Below, piece after piece: positions 1 through 6,782 of a stretch of DNA of 9,663 nucleotides. The notes under the pieces were generated by a model that worked only from the letters and a program-made list of their open reading frames with translations, did no database searches and was not told where the DNA came from. How positions within the stretch are numbered: position 1 is the first letter of the stretch; each line of letters starts with the position of its first letter. The stretch comes from an uncultured Acidobacteriota bacterium (GTDB lineage Bacteria > Acidobacteriota > Thermoanaerobaculia > Gp7-AA8), in contig CAMPKJ010000187.1 of NCBI GenBank assembly GCA_946887105.1, positions 1 to 9,663 on the forward strand, written 5' to 3'. A program made the translations under genes and the position numbers.

Positions 1-1035
1 GACCTGCAGATCATCGAAGGCGCGTCCGAGCGCGAGCCGGTGCCCGACTTTCTCGATCGCATCGGCATCGAGCGCAACTTCTACTTCCGCCCCGCGCTGT
101 CGGCGACGTTCTACGACGCCCGGAACCGTCCGCGCGTCATCAAGAGCAAGGCACCGTACGGCTACTTCATCCGCCGCGGTCCCGAGGATCAAACGCTCGA
201 TCGCGGCCTCCTCGCGCAGGCGCGCTCGCTCGGCGTCGATGTCCGCTTCAACACCCGCCTGAAACCGGAAGACGCCGACATCGTCGCCACGGGACCCGCG
301 GCGCCGGACGGTCTGGCGCGCGAGATGACCTGGCACACCTCCGATCCCGAGCGCGTGGAAGTGTTCTTCAACCATCACCTCTCGCCCGGCGGCTATTCGT
401 ATCTGTTCATCCTGGACGGCCTGGCGACGTTCGGCTGCGCGATCGTGGCCGATTTCAAGAAGATCGACGAATACTTCGAGCATTCGCTCGCCTCCGCGCA
501 GCGCGCCAATCCGTTCGTGGTTCCGGCCGAGACACGCACCGGCTACTCGTACATGAATTTCCATCTCAAGAGCAGCGCGACGCAGGGCGGCGCGCGCTGG
601 GTCGGCGAAGCGGCTGGCTTCCAGGATTATCTTTTCGGCCTCGGCATCCGCTACGCGCTCACCAGCGGCTGGCTCGCGGCGCAGAGCATCCTCCAGCAAC
701 GCGATTTCGACGAGCTCTGGCAGCGCGAGCTCGGCGCGAAACAGAAGACCAGCCTCGTGAATCGCTTCCTGTACGAGGCCGGCGGCAACACCGGACTGAC
801 GATGTTCGTGCGGCAGGCCGCGCGCGCGAAAGACTTCCATCGCTATCTCAGCGGATGGCACGCGTCGACGTGGTGGAAGTCGCTGCTCGCGCCGTTCGTG
901 CGGCGCATCTGGCACCATCGCGGGCGTTGCCTGCACAAGCCGGGCTCGCACTGGTGCCGCTCGCGCGACACGGAGATGAAGGTGCCGCCGCTGGGCGAAG
1001 TCCGTCGTCCAGTGACCGACGAGGTGGTGCGTTGA
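1..1035 (+). CDS. FAD-dependent oxidoreductase, geranylgeranyl reductase-like (5' truncated)
   Basis: The reading frame is open from base 1, so the gene begins upstream of the window; 344 residues are visible. The missing N-terminus should hold the GxGxxG dinucleotide-binding motif. The best family signal is VGEAAGFQDYLFGLGIRYAL (bases 601-660). It matches the second FAD-binding region of geranylgeranyl reductase/FixC-like flavoproteins, usually written GDAAGxxxPxxGxGIxxAxxSG. Such enzymes reduce double bonds of isoprenoid chains or oxidise related substrates with FAD and NAD(P)H or ferredoxin. After the FAD domain comes a helical tail with two Trp and a short Cys/His segment (Cys codons at 928 and 955). 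The next gene, a squalene/phytoene synthase, starts within this stop codon, so the two are translationally coupled and an isoprenoid role is likely. The substrate cannot be read from the sequence. The GTG at base 40 is only an internal codon. Confidence 0.8.
   Translation, partial: DLQIIEGASEREPVPDFLDRIGIERNFYFRPALSATFYDARNRPRVIKSKAPYGYFIRRGPEDQTLDRGLLAQARSLGVDVRFNTRLKPEDADIVATGPAAPDGLAREMTWHTSDPERVEVFFNHHLSPGGYSYLFILDGLATFGCAIVADFKKIDEYFEHSLASAQRANPFVVPAETRTGYSYMNFHLKSSATQGGARWVGEAAGFQDYLFGLGIRYALTSGWLAAQSILQQRDFDELWQRELGAKQKTSLVNRFLYEAGGNTGLTMFVRQAARAKDFHRYLSGWHASTWWKSLLAPFVRRIWHHRGRCLHKPGSHWCRSRDTEMKVPPLGEVRRPVTDEVVR
1021..1035 (+). promoter_or_regulatory. Shine-Dalgarno and TTGA stop/start overlap
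   Basis: GAGGTG (1021-1026) lies 5 nt before a TTG start at 1032-1034, and this TTG overlaps the TGA stop of the oxidoreductase (1033-1035). GAGGTG is a strong match to the 16S anti-Shine-Dalgarno. It decides the TTG start for the synthase and suggests termination-reinitiation coupling. Confidence 0.75.
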
Positions 1036-1886
1036 ACGTCGACGAGGCATACGACCACTGCCGCGCCATCACCCACAAGCACGGCGGCAACTTCTCGGTC
1101 GGCTTCCGCTTTCTTCCCTCTGCGAAACGGCGCGCCGTGTACGCGGCGTACGCGTTCTGCCGCGTCGCCGACGACATCGCCGACGAAGGCTCCGACACCG
1201 TCGAGCAGAAACTGCGCTCGCTCGACGAGTGGCAGCGCGAGCTCGACGCCGCGTATGAAGGACATCCGGCACAACCGATCACCATCGCCCTCGCCGACGC
1301 GCTGCAGCGTTTCGCGATTCCGAAGAGCGCCTTCATCGCTCTCATCGACGGCTGCCGCCTGGACATGACCAAGACGCGCTACGAGACGTTCGAGGAACTG
1401 CTGCACTACTGCGATCTCGTGGCCACCTCGATCTCCGACATCTCGCTGGCCATCTTCGGCTATCGCTCGGACCGCGCGCTCGAATACGGACGCAGTCTCT
1501 CCACCGCACTCCAGCTGACGAACGTGACCCGCGACGTCGGCGACGACATCACGCGCGACCGCATCTACATCCCCGCGACCGAGCTGCGGCAGTTCGGCGT
1601 CGATGAACGGGAGTTGGTGGCGCGGGCGGAAAACGACAGGGTCCGCAAGCTGATCGAATTCCAGATCGCGCGCGCCGAGCGCTATTTCCGCGACGCGGAG
1701 CCGCTCCTGGCCGAGCTCGCCTTCGACGCGCGCTTTCCGACGCTGCTGATGGGCGGCGTCTACGCCACCGTGCTCGCCAAACTGAAGAAAGATCCGCTGC
1801 TGGCCGTGCGCAGCCGCCTCTCCCTTTCGCGTTTCCAGAAGCTGCTCGTGATCGGCAGCCGGGTCCTGCGCCCGCACTTCGTTTGA
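1032..1886 (+). CDS. Squalene/phytoene synthase family protein (HpnC/HpnD/CrtB-like)
   Basis: This is a 284-residue head-to-head isoprenyl diphosphate synthase, full length for bacterial squalene/phytoene synthases. The first Asp-rich motif is CRVADDIADE (DDIAD at residues 47-51). The second is NVTRDVGDD (residues 164-172) followed by ITRDRIYIP. These bind the Mg-diphosphate groups of two prenyl diphosphates. The LP motif near residues 28-29 and the YCDLVATSIS segment are also family-like. It would condense two C15 (squalene/hopanoid) or two C20 (carotenoid) units; the motifs do not settle which. The TTG start is chosen for its GAGGTG site and overlap with the upstream stop. An open frame extends upstream to an ATG at 855, but that part lies wholly inside the oxidoreductase and lacks family features. 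The second motif reads GDDITRDR where GEDxxxGR is usual, a conservative E-to-D change plus G-to-D. Confidence 0.88.
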   Translation: MNVDEAYDHCRAITHKHGGNFSVGFRFLPSAKRRAVYAAYAFCRVADDIADEGSDTVEQKLRSLDEWQRELDAAYEGHPAQPITIALADALQRFAIPKSAFIALIDGCRLDMTKTRYETFEELLHYCDLVATSISDISLAIFGYRSDRALEYGRSLSTALQLTNVTRDVGDDITRDRIYIPATELRQFGVDERELVARAENDRVRKLIEFQIARAERYFRDAEPLLAELAFDARFPTLLMGGVYATVLAKLKKDPLLAVRSRLSLSRFQKLLVIGSRVLRPHFV

Positions 1887-1921
1887 AACTCACACATAAT
1901 CCCGAACGTCGAAGGGCTCAG

Positions 1922-2668
1922 TTGGCAGCCAAAGGCCTGATCGTTCTGTTGCTTCTCTTCGCGGCGGGTGCCGGCGCGCAGGAACTGCCGCCCGTCGCCA
2001 CGACCGTGGTCCCGGTCGTGGGAAGCACGTTCGGCGTGTCGATGGCGCGCTGGCTGACCGACGTGGAACTGATCAACGACACCGGTTCTCCCGCCGATGT
2101 GGCCATCGAGCTCACGTCCGTGCCCGACGCACCGGTGTTCTTCCTCACGCTCGCGCCGGGACAGGTGCAGCGTTTCACCGACATCGTCGGACAGGCGTTC
2201 GGACTCGAGTCCGCGCTCTCGCCGCTGCGCGTGAGCACCGGAGGCCGCCGCCCCATCACCGTGCGCGCGAACGCGTATGCCGTCGGCGGCGACGGCATCT
2301 CGCCGCTGCAACACATCGGCGTGTACGGCGCCGACACGTGGTTTCCGATGCGCGTGCTCGACAACCTCGCCTTCAGCGACGAGCTGCGCACGAACATCGG
2401 CCTCGCCAACCTCGGCGATCGCGACGCCGACTTTCTCCTCGCGCTGCAACGCGTCCCCGGCCGCAACGTCGCCGTCACCTATCGCCGCGTCGCCCCGGGC
2501 GAACTGCATCACATCTCCATCCAGTCGCTCTTTCCCCTGATCACCGCGGGGAGCGGCTTCTCGGTGGTGATCGAGACCGGATCGCGGCAGACGCACGTGT
2601 ACGCGTCGGTGATCCGCAACAGCGACAACGGCGCCGCGTTCGTCGCGCCGCGATTTGGGGTGCGGTGA
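1922..2668 (+). CDS. Secreted protein of unknown function with two tandem beta-type domains
   Basis: A 248-residue protein beginning with a Sec signal peptide: Lys4, a hydrophobic Leu-rich core, and a likely cut after residue 19 (AGA|Q). The rest looks like two similar beta-sandwich-like domains, roughly residues 27-125 and 151-245. LTDVELINDTGSPADVAIEL in the first aligns with RTNIGLANLGDRDADFLLAL in the second, and each continues into APGxx and a hydrophobic xxLF/xAF segment. There are no Cys residues and no catalytic motif. I do not recognise a named family. The TTG at 1922 is preferred because GAAGGG (1911-1916) lies 5 nt upstream and it gives a compact signal peptide. An in-frame TTG at 1883, overlapping the synthase TGA, would add 13 residues but has no Shine-Dalgarno. 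A CATAAT hexamer at 1895-1900 could be a -10 box but has no good -35. It is probably the last gene of the operon, and it resembles the protein encoded at 3646-4470. Confidence 0.75.
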   Translation: MAAKGLIVLLLLFAAGAGAQELPPVATTVVPVVGSTFGVSMARWLTDVELINDTGSPADVAIELTSVPDAPVFFLTLAPGQVQRFTDIVGQAFGLESALSPLRVSTGGRRPITVRANAYAVGGDGISPLQHIGVYGADTWFPMRVLDNLAFSDELRTNIGLANLGDRDADFLLALQRVPGRNVAVTYRRVAPGELHHISIQSLFPLITAGSGFSVVIETGSRQTHVYASVIRNSDNGAAFVAPRFGVR

Positions 2669-2680
2669 CCTTGCCGCCGC

Positions 2681-2790
2681 GAGTCTTAAAGTCTCAAAGT
2701 CTCAAAGTCGCAAAGGCGTGCAAACGCGCCCTTTGAGACTTTGCGACTTTGCGACTTTGCGACCGAGCCGTTCGTACGACTCTAAGACTC
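2681..2790. repeat. Inverted array of GTCKCAAA octamers, copy 1
   Basis: Left arm units: GTCTTAAA (2683-2690), GTCTCAAA (2691-2698), GTCTCAAA (2699-2706), GTCGCAAA (2707-2714). A small hairpin GGCGTG-CAAA-CGCGCC (2715-2730) forms the centre. Right arm units, inverted: TTTGAGAC (2732-2739), then TTTGCGAC at 2740, 2748 and 2756. A further outer pair, GAGTCTTAAAGTC (2681-2693) against GACTCTAAGACTC (2778-2790), is complementary at 12 of 13 positions. Units differ mainly at the fourth base (T or G), so the long stem pairs imperfectly. The element starts 12 nt after one stop codon and ends 26 nt before the next ATG. There is no T-tract after the stem, so it is not a classical intrinsic terminator. 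A second copy lies at 9457-9540. Confidence 0.9.
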
Positions 2791-2816
2791 CCCCCGGTTG
2801 GTTTATCCTTCTCCCG

Positions 2817-2975
2817 ATGGATGAGCCCGAATACCTGATCTGCCTGGAGTGCGAGACTCCGACGTATCAGTTCGAATTCGCGAACGGAAAGCTGTCCGCC
2901 GTCGTTTGCGCCGCGTGCGGCAACGATGAGGTTTCGGACTTCGCGACCGAAGCTGAATACGACGAGATGCAATGA
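2817..2975 (+). CDS. Small zinc-ribbon protein, 52 residues
   Basis: An acidic 52-residue protein with CLEC (Cys9, Cys12) and CAAC (Cys31, Cys34), i.e. CxxC-x18-CxxC, the spacing of a minimal zinc ribbon. The C-terminal third is rich in Asp/Glu. Such knuckles usually bind one Zn and serve in nucleic-acid or protein contacts; nothing shows its partner. The ATG at 2817 is the first Met after the repeat. An in-frame extension to 2655 would translate the octamer array and is rejected. No Shine-Dalgarno is visible. TATCCT at 2804-2809, 7 nt before the ATG, could be a -10 box for a leaderless transcript, but no -35 is seen. Its stop overlaps the udk start (ATGA, 2972-2975), so the two are probably co-translated. 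Confidence 0.72.
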   Translation: MDEPEYLICLECETPTYQFEFANGKLSAVVCAACGNDEVSDFATEAEYDEMQ

Positions 2976-3595
2976 GCGCGCGTCCGGTCATCATCGGCAT
3001 CGCAGGCGGGACCGGCTCGGGCAAGACCTCGCTGGCGCGTGCGATTTACGACCGCGTCGGCCCCGACAGGATCGAGTGGATCTCGCACGATTCGTATTAC
3101 CGCAACTTCGAAGCACTGACGGCCGAAGAGCGGCATCACATCAACTTCGATCATCCCGACTCGCTGGAAACCGAGCTGCTGGCCCGTCACCTCGACGTGA
3201 TCTGCAAGGGCTCGGCGATCGAGGTTCCGGTCTACGACTTCGCGGCGTACGCGCGCAAGAGCGATGAGACGCAGCACGTCGAGCCGCGCAAGGTGATCAT
3301 CGTGGAAGGGATCCTGGTGCTGGCCGAGCCGGAGCTCCGCAAGCGCATCGACATCAAGCTCTTCGTCGACACGCCCGCGGACATCCGCTTCCTGCGCCGC
3401 CTCATGCGCGACATCAAGTCGCGCGGCCGCGGCGTCGAGTCGGTGATCGAGCAGTACATGACCACCGTCCGCCCGATGCACGAAGAGTTCGTCGAGCCGT
3501 CGAAACGCCACGCCGACCTGATCATCCCCGAGGGTGGGGAGAATCTGGTCGCGATCGACGCGATCATCGCGCGAGTGGAGAGATTGCTGGCGTAG
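2972..3595 (+). CDS. udk: Uridine kinase
   Basis: A 207-residue cytoplasmic P-loop kinase of the uridine/cytidine kinase family, which phosphorylates uridine or cytidine to UMP or CMP in pyrimidine salvage. Visible motifs: Walker A GGTGSGKT (residues 12-19), HDSYYRN (39-45), NFDHPDSL (58-65), VPVYDF (85-90) in the nucleoside pocket, VIIVEGIL (108-115) as the Walker B-like strand, and the Arg-rich lid RRLMRDIKSRGR (142-153). Length and motif order are as in Escherichia coli Udk, and all key residues look intact. The start ATG overlaps the zinc-ribbon stop by ATGA, and only a weak GAGA lies upstream, so translation probably depends on coupling. No terminator hairpin is visible in the 50 nt after the stop. 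Confidence 0.95.
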   Translation: MSARPVIIGIAGGTGSGKTSLARAIYDRVGPDRIEWISHDSYYRNFEALTAEERHHINFDHPDSLETELLARHLDVICKGSAIEVPVYDFAAYARKSDETQHVEPRKVIIVEGILVLAEPELRKRIDIKLFVDTPADIRFLRRLMRDIKSRGRGVESVIEQYMTTVRPMHEEFVEPSKRHADLIIPEGGENLVAIDAIIARVERLLA

Positions 3596-3645
3596 GCCCC
3601 ACAGTTATTGGACGGTCGTGGCGCACCGGACGTACAACTTCCGTC

Positions 3646-4470
3646 ATGCGCGCCCGAGCCCTCATCCTGATCGCGGTTCTCTCCTCACCCCTCTTCGCAC
3701 AGGCACCTTCATCGTTCGAGCGCGTATTGGTTCCGGTGCTGAACCCGTCGCAAGTCGTCCATGGTGCCAACGGTTCACAGTTCCGTACAGGCGTCGCCCT
3801 TTATCTGCGTGAAGGTACGATCGATTACTACCCCGCCGCGGGAGAACGGCCTGCGGTGGGAAGTTCGCTGCCGCGCTCGCCTTACCTGCCGATCTGGGAG
3901 GCGGAGGATGTCGTCGCGAAGGGTCGCTTTCTCTTTTTCTCGAACGATGGCGCGCGGCCTGCGATCTTCGCCTCTCTCAGCGTCCAGGCGGAACCGGGAG
4001 GCCCTGTGGCGAGCACGCCGCTTCCGGTTGTCCATGAACGGAATGCGCTCGCCAGTCCGGTGACGATCGGGTCGCTGTCGTTCCATTCCACGTTCGACAG
4101 CAGCACGTATCCACCCACGTTCATCGGATTTCGCCAGCGGCATACGCTGCGCATTTACGACTTCGGTTCGACCGGGGCGGCAGCCGTGCGAGTACGGTTC
4201 CAGCGATGGGGGCCGGTTCCAGGCGTGCCGATCGAGCGCACGATCTACCTTTCTTCACGCGATGCTGATGACGCCAGCTATCCCTTCTATTTCGAAGCCA
4301 ACGTCGAGCAGCTCTTCGGGTCGCAATGCGGCCCCCATCCGCGCGCGCTCTGTGGTTCCTTTATCGCGGTCATCGAAGTCGAGCCGCTCGCGACCGACAC
4401 GCGATACTTCGCATTCGTGAGCACGACCCAGAACGACACGAATCACGTGCAGATCCACCTGCCGCAGTAG
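3646..4470 (+). CDS. Secreted protein of unknown function, similar to the 1922-2668 product
   Basis: A 274-residue protein with a Sec signal peptide: Arg at positions 2 and 4, a hydrophobic core, and a likely cut after LFA (about residue 18). The mature part begins with an ERVLVPVLNP strand and appears to have two beta-rich domains. The second domain parallels domain 2 of the secreted protein at 1922-2668: RHTLRIYDFG against RTNIGLANLG, VEQLFG against IQSLFP, and GSFIAVIEV against GSGFSVVIE, each followed by a Tyr-rich strand. Cys228 and Cys236 are the only Cys pair in that loop and could form a disulfide. I do not recognise a catalytic motif or named family. There is no Shine-Dalgarno before the ATG. 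TTGGAC (3608-3613) and TACAAC (3633-3638) could be a weak promoter with a 19-nt spacer. It converges on the peptidase gene with 15 nt between stops. Confidence 0.82.
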   Translation: MRARALILIAVLSSPLFAQAPSSFERVLVPVLNPSQVVHGANGSQFRTGVALYLREGTIDYYPAAGERPAVGSSLPRSPYLPIWEAEDVVAKGRFLFFSNDGARPAIFASLSVQAEPGGPVASTPLPVVHERNALASPVTIGSLSFHSTFDSSTYPPTFIGFRQRHTLRIYDFGSTGAAAVRVRFQRWGPVPGVPIERTIYLSSRDADDASYPFYFEANVEQLFGSQCGPHPRALCGSFIAVIEVEPLATDTRYFAFVSTTQNDTNHVQIHLPQ

Positions 4471-4485
4471 CGCCGCGCCGTCCGT

Positions 4486-6576
4486 TCATGGCCGGCTCAG
4501 CTGCCACCACATGAACCCCAGCTGCTCGGCCACGTTCCGGACCTGCACACCGAGCGGCTCGCCGCCGGAGTGACCGCCGGCGACGTGATAGCGCAACAGG
4601 ATCGGATGCTCCGGATCCTGCCTCGCGTCGCGCTGCATCAGCGCGGTCATCTTGCGCGCGTGCAGCGGCGCGACGCGGGTGTCGGCATCGCCGGTGATGA
4701 ACAGCGTCGCCGGATAGGTCTGTCCCGGCTTCACCAGCTGATACGGCGAATACGCGCGCAGCCATCCGAACTCCTCCGCCACATCGGGATCGCCGTACTC
4801 CGGCGTCCAGAATCCGCCTACCAGGAACTTGTCGTAACGCAGCATGTCGATCAGCGGATAGCTGCAGATCACCGCCTCGACGAGCTCCGGCCGCTGCGTC
4901 GCCACCGCCATCACCAAGAGGCCGCCGTTGCTGCCGCCGCTGATGCCGATGTGATCGGATGACGTGTAGCGCTCGCGGATCAGATACTCGGCCGCGGCGA
5001 TGAAGTCGTCGAACGTGGCCTGCTTGTTTTCGCGCATCCCGGCGCGATGCCACGCCTCGCCGAACTCGCCGCCGCCGCGCAGATTCGCGACCGCGTAGAC
5101 GCCGCCGCGCTCCGCCCACGCGACCGCCTTCTCCGAGAATGACGGCAGCATGCTCGACGTGAACCCGCCGTAGCCCGTGAGGATGGTCGGATTCGTTCCG
5201 TTCCGCTGCAGGCCTTTGCGGTACATCACGAACATCGGCACGCGCGTGCCGTCCTTCGACGGATACCAGACCTGCTCGACCGTGAAGTCTTCGGAACGCG
5301 CCGGAGCGCTCTCGCGCGCGAATTCGGTGCGCTGCGCACGCGCCACGTCGTATTGATAAATCGTCTTCGGCACGTGGAAGGAGCTGAAGCTGAAGAACGC
5401 CAGCGGCGACTCCCACGAGCCGCTCATCGACGCCAGGTTGCCGAGCGTGTCGAACGCCACTTCGTCCTTGCGATTGCCCTCCAGGTCGTAGCCGATGATG
5501 CGCGGCTTCACGTCCTCGAGATAGCTGACGAACACGCGTCCGCCGGCATTCGAGGTCGCCTGAATGGACGCTTTCGGATTCTCCGGAACGATCTGCTTCC
5601 AGTTCTCGCGTCCCGGCGTGGCGGCGGAGACGACCATCACGCGATCGTTCGGCGCGTCCCAGTTCGTCTGGATGACGATCGAGTCGCCTGCCATCTCGCC
5701 GGTGGAACGGAAGTCGATGTCGTTGACCACGGTGAGGATCGGCGCGGCGTCGGTGACGTCGTCGATGTAGAGCTCCGTCTTCTTCGGCGCCGATCCGTGG
5801 AAGACGTGAATGAGCAGGTAGCGCCCGTTCTCGGAGAGCGTGCCCCACGCGATCTTGTCCGTGCCGTAGCCGGCGCCGAACAGCTCGGTCTCCGCGCTTC
5901 CGGTCAACGCGCGGCGCATCAAGCGCGGACCGTTCTCCGTCGCGCGCGTGAAGTAGATCTGGCGGTCCGGCGCGACCGCCACGCCCCAGTACCGCGCGCG
6001 GTCCAGCGGCGTGCCGATTTCCTTGCGCGTGTCGGTGTCGAAGAAGTGCACCTCGACCTCGTCGGCGCCGCCTTTGCGGACGTAGTACGCGAGCACCTTC
6101 CCGTCCGCGCTGACATCATCGATGCCGACGCTGGTGGTGTGATCCGCGCTCATCGGGGCGGGATCGATGAGCAGCTCGTCGCGACCATCGCCGCGCATGT
6201 AGATCGAGTAGAGATCCTCGCCGACGCCCCGCCGCACGAAGAAATAGCGGCCACCTCGGAAGGCGGGCGTGCCGATCTGATCGTTGTTCATCAACTCCGT
6301 GAGTCGCGGCGCAAACAGGCTGGCCTCGGGACGCGACCCGAGGACCGAATCCGTGTACGCGTTCTGCCGCGCGATCCAGTCGCGGGTCTCGGGCGAATCC
6401 TGATCTTCGAGCCACCGGTACGGGTCGGTGATCTCCACGCCATGGAGAGTTTCCGTCACCGAACGCACCTCGGAAGCCGGAATGGCCGCGGTCGCTGGTG
6501 CGGTCGCCTGAGGCGCGGGTTGGGTCGCACAGGCGGCAAATACGAGGATCAGGCAAGTTATTTTCAACTGTCGCAT
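4486..6576 (-). CDS. Prolyl oligopeptidase family serine peptidase (S9A), putative lipoprotein
   Basis: A 696-residue protein. It opens with a lipoprotein-type signal ending LVFAAC (Cys16), then a Pro/Ala/Thr linker and the S9A N-terminal signature DPYRWLED (residues 51-58). The middle, roughly residues 80-430, fits a beta-propeller that gates access. The C-terminal alpha/beta hydrolase domain carries GGSNGG with nucleophile Ser549, DADTRV with probable Asp632 (Asp630 also conserved), and GGHSGG with His669, an intact triad. Family members cleave short peptides after proline. A lipid anchor would place it in the periplasm or at the outer membrane, though the -3 position of the lipobox is Phe rather than the usual Leu. 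The ATG at 6576 is chosen because AAGGA (plus-strand TCCTT at 6586-6590) lies 9 nt upstream and it starts the signal peptide. The frame stays open to 6759, but that extension has no signal-like or conserved features. Length matches bacterial prolyl endopeptidases of about 700 residues. Confidence 0.94.
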   Translation of the reverse strand: MRQLKITCLILVFAACATQPAPQATAPATAAIPASEVRSVTETLHGVEITDPYRWLEDQDSPETRDWIARQNAYTDSVLGSRPEASLFAPRLTELMNNDQIGTPAFRGGRYFFVRRGVGEDLYSIYMRGDGRDELLIDPAPMSADHTTSVGIDDVSADGKVLAYYVRKGGADEVEVHFFDTDTRKEIGTPLDRARYWGVAVAPDRQIYFTRATENGPRLMRRALTGSAETELFGAGYGTDKIAWGTLSENGRYLLIHVFHGSAPKKTELYIDDVTDAAPILTVVNDIDFRSTGEMAGDSIVIQTNWDAPNDRVMVVSAATPGRENWKQIVPENPKASIQATSNAGGRVFVSYLEDVKPRIIGYDLEGNRKDEVAFDTLGNLASMSGSWESPLAFFSFSSFHVPKTIYQYDVARAQRTEFARESAPARSEDFTVEQVWYPSKDGTRVPMFVMYRKGLQRNGTNPTILTGYGGFTSSMLPSFSEKAVAWAERGGVYAVANLRGGGEFGEAWHRAGMRENKQATFDDFIAAAEYLIRERYTSSDHIGISGGSNGGLLVMAVATQRPELVEAVICSYPLIDMLRYDKFLVGGFWTPEYGDPDVAEEFGWLRAYSPYQLVKPGQTYPATLFITGDADTRVAPLHARKMTALMQRDARQDPEHPILLRYHVAGGHSGGEPLGVQVRNVAEQLGFMWWQLSRP

Positions 6577-6585
6577 CGACTGGAT

Positions 6586-6590
6586 TCCTT
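6586..6590 (-). promoter_or_regulatory. Ribosome binding site of the peptidase gene
   Basis: AAGGA on the minus strand, 9 nt before the ATG at 6576. It selects this start over the longer open frame reaching 6759. No convincing promoter was found for this gene in the divergent region; TAAGTT has no good -35 partner. Confidence 0.65.
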
Positions 6591-6690
6591 TTCGTCCGTG
6601 CAACTTACAACAATTCACAGCAACAACGGAATCAGGCGGGGGTGCGACCGGTTCAGACCCGACTGTAACGGGTCCGGCAGATCCAGTGCA

Positions 6691-6719
6691 TTGACCGGCT
6701 GGCATGGCGAACCTAAAAT
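6691..6719 (+). promoter_or_regulatory. Sigma70-type promoter of rpsU
   Basis: TTGACC (6691-6696) and TAAAAT (6714-6719) are separated by exactly 17 nt, each matching five of six consensus bases. Predicted transcription start is near 6726, giving a leader of about 57 nt before the rpsU ATG. This is the best promoter in the window and fits a highly expressed ribosomal protein gene. Confidence 0.82.
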
Positions 6720-6760
6720 GATGACGCCCATCTAGGACGTCCGCACGCACACAGCTCAAG

Positions 6761-6782
6761 CCGAAGGGGGGGATTTCGGGGG
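6761..6782 (+). promoter_or_regulatory. G-rich Shine-Dalgarno of rpsU in a small hairpin
   Basis: CCGAA (6761-6765) can pair perfectly with TTCGG (6775-6779), placing a run of seven G (6766-6772) in the loop. The AAGGGGGGG tract ends 10 nt before the ATG and is the likely Shine-Dalgarno. A second G-run (6778-6782) abuts the ATG and is too close to serve. The 5-bp stem is weak by itself, so a regulatory role is only a suggestion. Confidence 0.45.

Noticed and set aside
855..1031. Upstream ATG extension of the synthase reading frame
   Set aside because: It lies entirely within the oxidoreductase gene, encodes Ala/Arg-rich sequence without family features, and a strong GAGGTG site supports TTG at 1032.
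2681..2790. Octamer arrays as a CRISPR
   Set aside because: Units are 8 bp, contiguous, in opposing orientation and without unique spacers; no cas genes nearby.
2804..2809. TATCCT and TACAAC (3633-3638) as -10 boxes of leaderless genes
   Set aside because: Both lie 7 nt before an ATG without a Shine-Dalgarno, which is suggestive, but no good -35 is found and two weak hexamers are not enough to call promoters.
2655..2816. Longer zinc-ribbon ORF beginning before the repeat
   Set aside because: The extension translates the octamer array into a Ser/Lys/Gln-rich artefact; the ATG at 2817 gives a compact zinc ribbon.
2694..2972. Minus-strand 92-codon ORF through the repeat
   Set aside because: Its C-terminal part is translated octamer repeat and the rest is antisense to the zinc-ribbon gene; no start signal or recognisable domain.
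4471..4485. A bidirectional terminator between the convergent genes
   Set aside because: Only 15 nt separate the stops and no stem with a T-tract on either strand was found.
5353..6735. 460-codon plus-strand ORF opposite the peptidase
   Set aside because: Antisense shadow in GC-rich DNA with Arg/Ala/Val-rich low-information protein; the opposite strand has an intact S9A enzyme.
6577..6759. N-terminal extension of the peptidase to 6759
   Set aside because: It would bury the lipoprotein signal peptide 61 residues in and overlaps the rpsU promoter; AAGGA sits correctly for 6576.
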